Positions 16,894 to 23,860 of a DNA stretch of 45,870 bases are shown one piece after another (within the stretch, counting starts at the first letter, position 1; the number at the start of each line of letters is the position of its first letter). This DNA is from Promineifilum sp. (GTDB lineage Bacteria; Chloroflexota; Anaerolineae; Promineifilales; Promineifilaceae). A program made the translations under genes and the position numbers. The DNA lies in the NCBI GenBank assembly GCA_018058545.1, contig JAGOZU010000017.1:1-45870 (forward strand), in the 5' to 3' direction. The notes beneath the pieces were generated by a model that worked only from the letters and a program-made list of their open reading frames with translations, made no database searches and was not told the DNA's origin.

Positions 16894-18015
16894 ATGATCA
16901 TCGGCATTGACGCCAGCCGCGCCACCACCGGACAACGCACCGGGACGGAGGCCTACGCCTTCCATCTCATTCGAACCCTCCTCCCCATGGCGGCCGAGCG
17001 CGGTCACCGGTTACGGCTCTACTTCAACCAGTCGCCCGCGAATGATTTGTTCGAAGATTGGCGTGATTCCGAGCGTGTCGTCATATCCCAACGCCGGTTG
17101 TGGACCCATTGGGCACTCGGCCGTGAACTGCGCCACCGCCCACCCGACGTCTTCTTCACTCCGGCACACGTGATCCCGCTTGGCTATCGGGGCGCGGCCG
17201 TGGCAACGATCCATGATTTAGGTTATGAACAGTTCCCCGAAGCCCATCCCCGTCGTCAGCTGGCCTATTTACGCTGGAGCACGCGCCACAATGCCCGACT
17301 CGGCCGCCGCATTATTGCCGATTCGGGGACAACGCGCGACGACCTTGTTCGCCTCTATGACATTATCCCGGAGAAGATCGATGTCGTCTATCCGGGCGCC
17401 GATCCCGATCTGCGGCGGGAAGAAGACCCTGACCGCATCAGCGCCGCCTGCGCCAGATATGGCATCCGCTCGCCCTACCTGCTCTATCTCGGCACGCTTC
17501 AGCCTCGCAAGAATCTTGTCCGGCTGGTTGAGGCCTTTGCTGCCAGTGGGTTACATGCCGAGGGATATACCCTCGTGCTGGCCGGTAAGGTCGGCTGGCT
17601 TTCCCAGCCTCTCCTCGACACGATCAGCCGCTTTCCCTCTGTCGTTGGCGGCCATATCTGGGTCATCGGCTATGTGGACGAGGCCGACAAGGCCGCGCTT
17701 CTTTCCGGAGCGACAGCGCTGGCCTTCCCGTCGCTCTATGAGGGCTTCGGCTTCCCGGTGCTGGAGGCACAAGCCTGTGGCACGCCGGTTATCTGCGCCA
17801 ACACCAGCTCGCTGCCGGAGGTAGCGGGAGAAGGGGCATTGCTGGTCGATCCGCTGGATACGGCGGCGTTGGCGGAGGCGATGCGGCAGGTGATTGGTGA
17901 TTCAAATCTTCAACACAACCTAATCGCGGCCGGTTATACCAATCTTGCCCGTTTCTCGTGGCCGGTCGCGGCCGCTCATGTTCTCAATATTCTGGAACAG
18001 GCCGCTGCGCCTTAA
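16894..18015 (+). CDS. Glycosyltransferase family 4 (GT-B)
   Basis: A 373-residue retaining glycosyltransferase of the GT4 type: N-terminal DASR and GTEAYAFHL, central LYLGTLQPRKNLVRLVEAF, then LSGATALAFPSLYEGFGFPVLEAQACGTPVI with the conserved nucleotide-sugar-binding Glu residues and a SSLPEVAGEGALLVDP end. Such enzymes build glycans of the envelope or storage compounds from NDP-sugars in the cytosol; donor and acceptor are not deducible. The DUF2804 gene starts 10 nt after its stop. Confidence 0.92.
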   Translation: MIIGIDASRATTGQRTGTEAYAFHLIRTLLPMAAERGHRLRLYFNQSPANDLFEDWRDSERVVISQRRLWTHWALGRELRHRPPDVFFTPAHVIPLGYRGAAVATIHDLGYEQFPEAHPRRQLAYLRWSTRHNARLGRRIIADSGTTRDDLVRLYDIIPEKIDVVYPGADPDLRREEDPDRISAACARYGIRSPYLLYLGTLQPRKNLVRLVEAFAASGLHAEGYTLVLAGKVGWLSQPLLDTISRFPSVVGGHIWVIGYVDEADKAALLSGATALAFPSLYEGFGFPVLEAQACGTPVICANTSSLPEVAGEGALLVDPLDTAALAEAMRQVIGDSNLQHNLIAAGYTNLARFSWPVAAAHVLNILEQAAAP

Positions 18016-18024
18016 GGGAGCCTT

Positions 18025-19062
18025 ATGATGCAACACGAAATAACCCAACCCGGTCCTTTGCTCGATAAGAACGGCCGCCTGGTCAACGTAGGATGGTCGC
18101 GACAACCACTGCTGGATTGCAACCTTGAACAGGCGCGCTTCTATCCACTGGGCCTGTTCCAGCGCTTCCGCAAGAAGCGGTGGGATTACTACGCCGTTTT
18201 CACCCCGCGCCGCTTCTTCTCGGCCACCATCGCCGATCTGGGCTACGCGGCCAACATTTTCGTCTATACGCTCGACTTCGCCACAGGCGACCTGCACGAG
18301 GAAGGGCTGGTCGTCCCCCTGGGGCGAGGCGTTCAACTGGAGCGCAACAGCCCGGAGGGCGAGGCCGTCTATGCCGGAGGCAAGGCGTTGCTGCGCTTTC
18401 AGGCCGGGCAGGGCGAACGGCGCATTAGCGTTGATTGGCCGTCCTTTCATGGCGGCCGCGGCATTCAGGCCGATATCAGCCTGGCCGTCCCGCCGGGGCA
18501 GGAGTCGATGACCATCGTCATCCCCATCGGCGACCGGCGCTTCTACTACAATACCAAGATCAACTGCCTTCCCGCTACCGGCCGGATTCGATATGGCGAC
18601 GATTTGGAAGAACTCCAACCGGAGACCAGCCTCGGCCAGCTCGACTGGGGACGGGGCGTGTGGGAGTACAGCAGCTACTGGAACTGGGCCAGCGCGTCGG
18701 GCTTTTTGCCGGACGGCCGGACCATCGGCCTCAACCTCGGCCGCGGCTTCGGTGATTTAAGTCGGGCCACGGAAAACGCGATCATCCTCGATGGTCGCGT
18801 TCACAAGCTGGGCGATGTGGCCTTCGGCTATACAGGCGATGACTATATGCGGTCGTGGCGCTTCACCGACGATGCGGGGCGGCTCGACCTGACCTTCACG
18901 CCCTTCAAGGATCGCATAGCGCGGACGAACCTGGGCATCATCTTCAGCGAGGTCCACCAGATGTTCGGCCGCTACAACGGCCGGGCGGTGCTGGATGGAG
19001 GCACGGCACTGGAAATTCGCGATCTGATCGGCTTCGCCGAGGAACATCGGGCGCGGTGGTGA
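18025..19062 (+). CDS. DUF2804 family protein
   Basis: A 345-residue protein matching DUF2804 in length and pattern (N-terminal GPLLDKNGRLVNVGWSRQPL, a GYAANIFVYTLDF segment, central IPIGDRRFYYNTKINC, WNWASASGFLPDGRTIGLNLG). Rich in aromatic residues and beta strands, it may fold as a beta-sandwich or beta-barrel binding a hydrophobic ligand, but no function is established. GGGAG lies 5 nt before the first of two adjacent ATGs. It is cotranscribed with the glycosyltransferase. Its stop is 4 nt from the end of the convergent HIT gene. Confidence 0.85.
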   Translation: MMQHEITQPGPLLDKNGRLVNVGWSRQPLLDCNLEQARFYPLGLFQRFRKKRWDYYAVFTPRRFFSATIADLGYAANIFVYTLDFATGDLHEEGLVVPLGRGVQLERNSPEGEAVYAGGKALLRFQAGQGERRISVDWPSFHGGRGIQADISLAVPPGQESMTIVIPIGDRRFYYNTKINCLPATGRIRYGDDLEELQPETSLGQLDWGRGVWEYSSYWNWASASGFLPDGRTIGLNLGRGFGDLSRATENAIILDGRVHKLGDVAFGYTGDDYMRSWRFTDDAGRLDLTFTPFKDRIARTNLGIIFSEVHQMFGRYNGRAVLDGGTALEIRDLIGFAEEHRARW

Positions 19063-19065
19063 TCG

Positions 19066-19533
19066 CTAAGGATCGCGCCGGAAAATTGCCCGAACCCCTT
19101 CGGCGATCTCATTCATCCGCTCTTCGGCCACTCGTTCTTCCTCGGGCACTCCCAAATAGCCGAAAATCTTCGTGCTACGTCGTTCTTCCGGCTGGTCGGC
19201 CATGCGCGGCACAACGTGGAAATGGACGTGGCCGTGCCCCTCGGCCTCGGCAAATTGCATCACATAGGTCTTGACGCAGCCGGTGGCCTCGCGAAGCGCG
19301 ACCGACACACGGCGCAGCAGCACGCCCAGTTCGGCCGCTTCTTCGTCGGTCAGTTCATCAATGGCCGCCACGTGTCGTCGTGCCACCAGTACCAGCCAGC
19401 CGGGCAGCGAGGTGTTGAAGGCGTGGACAACGTCCCAGAAGGGGGTGCGGTGGATGCTGTCCCACGGTGGGGCGTCGCCGGCATCGCGCGCGGCGATCAG
19501 CCGGCAGGTCAGGCAGGGTGTATTAGTCTTCAT
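19066..19533 (-). CDS. HIT-family hydrolase/transferase
   Basis: A 155-residue histidine-triad protein. The catalytic HxHxHxx motif is H102-V-H104-F-H106-V-V, preceded by a CxxC pair (Cys7, Cys10) and GWLVLVARRHVAAIDEL as in Hint/Fhit relatives. HIT enzymes split nucleoside phosphoramidates or dinucleoside polyphosphates; which one is not clear here. No ribosome site is visible before ATG 19533. A short dyad sits just upstream of its start, in the gap to the membrane protein gene. Confidence 0.92.
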   Translation of the reverse strand: MKTNTPCLTCRLIAARDAGDAPPWDSIHRTPFWDVVHAFNTSLPGWLVLVARRHVAAIDELTDEEAAELGVLLRRVSVALREATGCVKTYVMQFAEAEGHGHVHFHVVPRMADQPEERRSTKIFGYLGVPEEERVAEERMNEIAEGVRAIFRRDP

Positions 19534-19540
19534 GGGGCGG

Positions 19541-19556
19541 ATTGGAAATATCCAAT
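19541..19556. repeat. Palindrome upstream of the HIT gene
   Basis: ATTGGA-AATA-TCCAAT, a perfect 6-bp dyad 7 nt before the HIT start on the minus strand. It could be an operator or a weak hairpin; no T-run follows. Confidence 0.35.
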
Positions 19557-19571
19557 TGGCGATCCGGCCGA

Positions 19572-20312
19572 TCAGGATTCGGTTTCGGCCGATTCGTCAC
19601 TCCGGGCGGGGTCGCCCGTCAGGAACGTCGGAGGGTAGCCTCGATAAAACGCTACTCGAAACACATACCAGGTGATGATGCTGACGACCACCATCTCCCC
19701 ACCGTCTTCGATGAGCGTCAGGATTCTGTTCACGGTGCGGCCGAGATTAGGCTCCAGGATCGCATGAGCCAAGTCAAAAACGACGACGAAGAACGCAAAG
19801 ACGACGACGAGCAGCAGCAAATCCTTTGAGATACGCCTGAACGTGGACGACCCGCGATGATAAGTCCAGATCAAAAGGGCCAGCAGCGGGATACCGAACA
19901 AGGCAAAGGCGATCAGTTCGCCGGCATCCTTGGCCAACAACCCAAACGGCGGCTGAAATGTGATGAGCTCGCCCAGGAATCGCCCCGTTCGTTCATGAAA
20001 TTGCAGGGAATCATCGGCCAAAAAATAGAGGAATACCAGTATCCAGGATATATACCCTTTGCCCCGGGTGATAACGGCCAGATGAATGAGCAGGAGGACG
20101 ATCCACAGGAGTTTAATATATTGATAAAATTCAGGATGGCTCCCTTCAATATCCAGCCGGAACGGAGTCATATCGGTGAAGCGATAAATCCTGCTCAGGA
20201 CATAAAGAATAATGAAAAGAAAATCTCCGCTGATCAGCAACGCCAGCAAGAGAGAGAGCCGATCTTCGAACAGGCCCCGTAACCGTTGGGAAATTGGCTG
20301 ACGATCACTCAT
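19572..20312 (-). CDS. Integral membrane protein, unknown function
   Basis: About 246 residues with six predicted membrane helices (LSLLLALLISGDFLFIILYVL near the N-terminus, then near LLWIVLLLIHLAV, YISWILVFLYFLADD, LIAFALFGIPLLALLIW, LLLLVVVFAFFVVVFDLAH and MVVVSIITWYVFRVAFY) and a short acidic tail. No domain is recognised. ATG 20312 is preferred over an in-frame GTG at 20331-20333; a TATCAT box lies just upstream of the GTG. The frame, hydrophobic pattern and codon use support a real gene. Confidence 0.7.
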   Translation of the reverse strand: MSDRQPISQRLRGLFEDRLSLLLALLISGDFLFIILYVLSRIYRFTDMTPFRLDIEGSHPEFYQYIKLLWIVLLLIHLAVITRGKGYISWILVFLYFLADDSLQFHERTGRFLGELITFQPPFGLLAKDAGELIAFALFGIPLLALLIWTYHRGSSTFRRISKDLLLLVVVFAFFVVVFDLAHAILEPNLGRTVNRILTLIEDGGEMVVVSIITWYVFRVAFYRGYPPTFLTGDPARSDESAETES

Positions 20313-20357
20313 GAGTTGATTGGCCCCCCACACATGATAGCAGAATCATCGGCACTG

Positions 20358-21167
20358 CTACTCCCCCAATAACCCCTTCATGCGGCCGTACATAAACTGT
20401 GTGGCTCGTTTGGGGCTGAGGCGATAGAGCAGGTTCATTATCTTGGCATCGCGGCCGACATAGACCTGAAACCGATCGCGCTCCATCCCGTCGATGATGA
20501 ACGCGGCCGCGTCTTCGGCCGAAGTCATGGGGAACTTCTGCGCCGAGTCATCAACCGTCGACAGATCCATAGCCACGCCGGAATTCTGAGTGATGTTGGT
20601 GGCGATGGCGCCAGGGAAGACGACGGTCACCCGAACATTGGTATCCAGCAGCTCGGCATATAACCCCTCAGTCATTAGCTTAACACCCGCCTTGGACGCT
20701 CCATAAAGCGATTGCCCCGGTACGGGAAAAAAGCCGCCCATGCTGGAGACATTGACGATATGGGCGATGGGTCGCGTCAGCAAGCCGGGCAGGAAGGCCT
20801 TGGTCATGTAGACGACACCGTAGAGGTTCACGTTAAGCACGCGCTCGATGGCGTCATATTGCAGGTCGTTCAGGCGCACAAAGGGCTGGATGATCCCGGC
20901 GTTGTTGATGATGCCGTCCACCGCGCCATGGGCGGCGATGACCTCGCCCGGCAAGGCCTCAACCGCCTGCCGGTCGCTCACGTTCACAACATGGGAGCTA
21001 ATCTTGCTTCCATGTTGCCCGGCAAGGGTGATGGTTTCCATCAGGGTCGATTCGTTGAGGTCTACAGCGGCGACCCGAGCTCCTTTATCGAGGAGGGCGA
21101 GCGCCAGCGCGCGCCCCATTCCGCTGCCCGCGCCGGTTACGACGATGACTTTGTCTGTTATTTTCAT
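20358..21167 (-). CDS. Short-chain dehydrogenase/reductase
   Basis: A 269-residue NAD(P)-dependent SDR. Cofactor motif TGAGSGMGRALA (11-22), NNAGI near residue 91, then the catalytic Ser (NVSSMGG) and YGASK pair. The C-terminus is extended relative to the core, ending MYGRMKGLLGE, like SDRs of the lipid/retinol-type branch. Substrate unknown. GAGGG lies 6 nt before the ATG. It is followed after 45 nt by the membrane protein gene on the same strand. Confidence 0.9.
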   Translation of the reverse strand: MKITDKVIVVTGAGSGMGRALALALLDKGARVAAVDLNESTLMETITLAGQHGSKISSHVVNVSDRQAVEALPGEVIAAHGAVDGIINNAGIIQPFVRLNDLQYDAIERVLNVNLYGVVYMTKAFLPGLLTRPIAHIVNVSSMGGFFPVPGQSLYGASKAGVKLMTEGLYAELLDTNVRVTVVFPGAIATNITQNSGVAMDLSTVDDSAQKFPMTSAEDAAAFIIDGMERDRFQVYVGRDAKIMNLLYRLSPKRATQFMYGRMKGLLGE

Positions 21168-21290
21168 TGTTTCCCTCGTCGGTAGAATCGTTCGGATAAC
21201 TCAGGCGGGTATCTTATCGCAGGATGTTCCGGAGGGCGAAAACAGAGACTCTATGCGTCCGGCTGCACAACCGTGTGTGCCGAGTGGAGA

Positions 21291-21551
21291 TCATGCGCGA
21301 TTGAGCAGTTCGGCGAACGCGGGCGGTGGGAGAATAACCAGATTGCCCAATTTGTCCAAAATCAGGAGATCTTCGTCACCCGTCACCAGACAGTCGGCCG
21401 CGTTGACGAAAGCATAGGCTAGCAAATAATCATCTTTTCGGTCGCGAGTGACGGCCGGAATCGGGTCTTCGATCTCCGGAAGCAATTCGCCTACAGTCAG
21501 CAGCAGGTCACGCAATCGGGCTAACTGATCAGGATTGGTTACATGGGATAG
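21291..21551 (-). pseudogene. PIN-domain toxin, C-terminal remnant
   Basis: The open frame encodes only the second half of a PIN-family ribonuclease: RDRKDDYLLAYAFVNAADCLVTGDEDLL with the conserved acidic residues, then the usual PPPAFAELL end. PIN toxins of this type have about 140 residues and begin with an LDTNV strand holding the first catalytic Asp; here the frame meets a stop at 21552-21554 and nothing upstream matches. No ATG lies at the head of the frame (first candidate is TTG 21515). The missing part is where the divergent nucleotidyltransferase promoter now stands. No antitoxin gene is adjacent. Confidence 0.7.
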
Positions 21552-21563
21552 CTATGCTATAGT
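21535..21563 (+). promoter_or_regulatory. Promoter of the MNT nucleotidyltransferase gene, leaderless type
   Basis: TTGGTT (21535-21540), 17-nt spacer, extended TGC-TATAGT (-10 at 21558-21563), then 6 nt to ATG 21570. Confidence 0.65.
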
Positions 21564-21569
21564 TTCTCT

Positions 21570-21899
21570 ATGATCGCTCCTGCAATTTTGCCCGACTGCC
21601 TGCCCGAAGCCATCAGGCGCATCGTCGCCGGATTCCAGCCTTTGCAGATCATCCTCTTCGGCTCCTGGGCACGCGGTGATGCCCGGCCGGATAGTGACCT
21701 GGACTTGTTAGTTGCCCTGCCTACCATCGACGATAAACGTCGGACAACGATTGATATCCTGGAAGCACTCAACGAATTACCCATCAGTAAGGACGTGGTC
21801 GTTACGACGCCGGAGGAGATAGCCGAGCGCGGACACGTGATCGGCTACGTCTTACGCCCGGCCCTAGCAGAGGGGGTGGTTGTCTATGAGCGTGAATGA
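21570..21899 (+). CDS. MNT-type nucleotidyltransferase domain protein (MntA-like antitoxin)
   Basis: A 109-residue minimal nucleotidyltransferase with GSWARGDARPDSDLDLLV (31-48): the GS motif and the two catalytic Asp residues (D43, D45) are present. In HEPN-MNT toxin-antitoxin pairs, proteins of this type neutralise the HEPN ribonuclease by AMPylating it. Here the partner gene is reduced to a 14-codon stub overlapping its end, so the protein is an orphan. The promoter looks intact. It lies in the AT-richer patch of broken genes. Confidence 0.85.
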   Translation: MIAPAILPDCLPEAIRRIVAGFQPLQIILFGSWARGDARPDSDLDLLVALPTIDDKRRTTIDILEALNELPISKDVVVTTPEEIAERGHVIGYVLRPALAEGVVVYERE

Positions 21900-21930
21900 G
21901 ACCCGGTGGAACCAGTCACCAGTGAGCTAG
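21886..21930 (+). pseudogene. HEPN toxin gene stub
   Basis: ATG 21886 overlaps the end of the nucleotidyltransferase gene and reads 14 codons (MSVNETRWNQSPVS) to a TAG. HEPN partners usually sit in exactly this overlapping position and often begin with a similar short run before RQAEDDL-type helices. The body of the gene is missing. The call rests on position and a few residues. Confidence 0.4.
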
Positions 21931-22107
21931 ATGAGGAACCTTGTCTTGAAAGCTGTTGCCCTTGATATACGCCTGCCGGTCGACTGACTCCTCGCCCAGA
22001 CGGAAGAGGGCGTGGTCGGTGCCGCTGCTGGGGATGGGGGAGAGGGGGAGGTGGGTGAGAGGAACGTCGATTTCCAACTCGTCGGCATGCATTTTCGCAA
22101 CGGTCAT
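21916..22107 (-). pseudogene. Aminoglycoside phosphotransferase-like N-terminal remnant
   Basis: The 63-residue frame begins MTVAKMHADELEIDVPL and then has LPLSPIPSSGTDHALFRLGEE, which reads like the N-terminus of APH-family kinases (family pattern: kMHADE-id...-LP...SSGTDNALYRLG). About 15 residues that normally join these two blocks are absent and the sequence loses similarity after GEE, with no kinase core. The ATG overlaps the stop of the preceding minus-strand gene. A decayed, internally deleted gene is the simplest reading. Confidence 0.55.
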
Positions 22108-22445
22108 GAAGCTGTCCGCGCATCTAGTGTTGCCTTGGCACTTTCAAAGAACCCATTGTCTTCGCCGTAATTCAACAAAATCCAATCGACGAAAGCTTGG
22201 CTATATCGGGGAGTTGCGTAATTCTGCTTGTAACAGAAAGTAGGATTTGTCTCGATGTCATAAACTCGACGGATGCATAGTATGTGGTGCGAGTTGATGA
22301 TCTTGCTGCCATTTAGCCTAGAGTTTACCTCGCGCACTACTTCCTTCTGTCTGAAAGGATGGGTAACATCGATGGGAACAGCATAGTAAGCAGGTGCGCT
22401 GGGATCATCTATGAGTCGTAATGTTTGCTCACTTGCGGAAAACAT
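22104..22445 (-). CDS. Unrecognised protein, probably 5'-incomplete
   Basis: The first ATG (22445) gives 113 residues, but the same frame stays open and protein-like up to 22553, adding IIYGPPSSTRWLDGIAKVVE and 15 more residues, with no ATG, GTG or TTG at its head; an ATT at 22550 would be the only near-cognate start. The C-terminal part (PFRQKEVVREVNSRL, HHILCIRRVYDIE, YSQAFVDWILLNYGED) looks like a helical, possibly DNA-binding region. I do not recognise the family. It follows the frameshifted nuclease-like gene directly and is AT-richer than the surroundings. Confidence 0.5.
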   Translation of the reverse strand: MFSASEQTLRLIDDPSAPAYYAVPIDVTHPFRQKEVVREVNSRLNGSKIINSHHILCIRRVYDIETNPTFCYKQNYATPRYSQAFVDWILLNYGEDNGFFESAKATLDARTAS

Positions 22446-22560
22446 GTGTGGCGCGTTCGGCCCGACTACTTCGATCCTTGACCCCGTTGGTGACTCTACG
22501 ACCTTAGCAATACCATCAAGCCACCTAGTTGAACTTGGTGGGCCATAAATGATCTACTGT

Positions 22561-23755
22561 CTACTCGGCATCAGGGGTAGGTGTGGGCTCGCAAACTAGT
22601 TTGTCTCCGTCTCTATCCAACTCGTGAATATCTCCGGAGATCGAAAGGCAATAGTCAAAGCAGGCTTGGGCTTTAGCCGATGATTCAAAATCACGACAAT
22701 TATAGGTATTTTCGATGCATACACATGGGCCTTCTTCTAGCAGAATTTCCTCTTCCCTTTGGTCTGATTGTCGTTCACTAGTACGCGTACTGATGGAGGT
22801 GATCGTTGGTCGGGGGGGGTGTTGCTGAGTTTGGTGATGCCTCTTCAACAGACGAAGTCGGAACCACTTGGTTACCAAGGTTATGGTCGTTTCGCACGGC
22901 ACGAAAGGCAAGTAGGGCACTAAGTAAAAGGACGAGGACGACACCAATGCCAATTCCGACCCCGGCTCTCGACAACCTACTACCCGCGAGCGGCGAAGCC
23001 TCAACGCCAGGAACTGGGCTCGATTCCGTCGTAGACAGAGGCAGCGAAACATCCTCGGTCTTGGCCGGCAACACAGCCTTTCCATCGCGCTGCACCCGAT
23101 AACAAGAATAACAGAGCCGATGGTACGGCTGTTCAGCAATAAAGACAGCTCCACATGATTCGCAAGTTCTGGTCGATGTAGTTCTGGCAAGTGAAGAAAT
23201 AGAGTCTGTATGGTCAAATCGCGCCTGCTTTGCCGCCGAAAATGCAGACAATACTCGCTGCGCATGAGACAGTTGGTTCAGTATAGTTCGGGTGTCATCT
23301 CCCACTTGTTGTCTCAGGTCTTCAAGATTCAGCAGGCCGAGTTCTTGGTTGGCCAATTCGATCCATTTCACATCGCTAGCGTTCCATGCACCCTTCTGAT
23401 GATCGTAAGTTATGAAACGTAGACTTGCTTCCTCTCCAGGCTCTCCTGCAATAAGCAAGAGGCTATAGCCGGTCTGCTTGACGAACTGCGTGATTTTCTG
23501 GCGGTCAGAATCATCTAACTGAGCGTTTGGTTTGATCTCGATCCATATGTTTTGACGATGCTTCCCTTCGTCTGCAAAACGAATTCCATTAGGAAGGGAG
23601 AAGTCCGGCAAATAACGAATTTCTCCCAGCTGGAACCCTTCCGGTTCATAGAGATAAGGCAGGCTCATCTCATCGAAGAAGACTGCCCATCGAGCCTCTA
23701 GCCGGCTTCGAAAACGGCGATCATTGTAAATTGTGTCGATTGCTCTTATGTCCAT
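22561..23755 (-). pseudogene. Nuclease-like membrane protein with Excalibur domain, split by a frameshift
   Basis: From ATG 23755 the frame gives 325 residues: a PDDEXK-like N-terminus (FRSRLEARWAVFFDEM, YLPDFSLP, IWIEIKPN), a CxxC...CxxC zinc-ribbon-like segment, one membrane helix (about 273-292) and a Ser/Pro-rich tail, stopping at 22778. At 22812-22819 lies a run of 8 C (minus strand). With 7 C the frame would continue 85 residues into an Excalibur Ca-binding domain (NTYNCRDF, AQACFDYC, LDRDGDKLVCE) and stop at 22561, total about 397 residues. This may be a pseudogene, a phase-variable gene or a sequencing error. GGGGGAC precedes the start. Confidence 0.75.
22812..22819 (-). repeat. C8 homopolymer at the frameshift point
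   Basis: Eight identical bases (G on the plus strand). One base fewer joins the nuclease-like frame to the Excalibur frame. Slipped-strand mispairing at such runs can switch genes on and off. Confidence 0.8.
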
Positions 23756-23860
23756 TTGCTGTCCCCCACAACGATAATCGGTAATAGTTTCTACGATACT
23801 TACGTACCCGAAAATGGGGATGGGTCTCTAGACCCGCCCCCATTTCATATTGTCCGGGCC

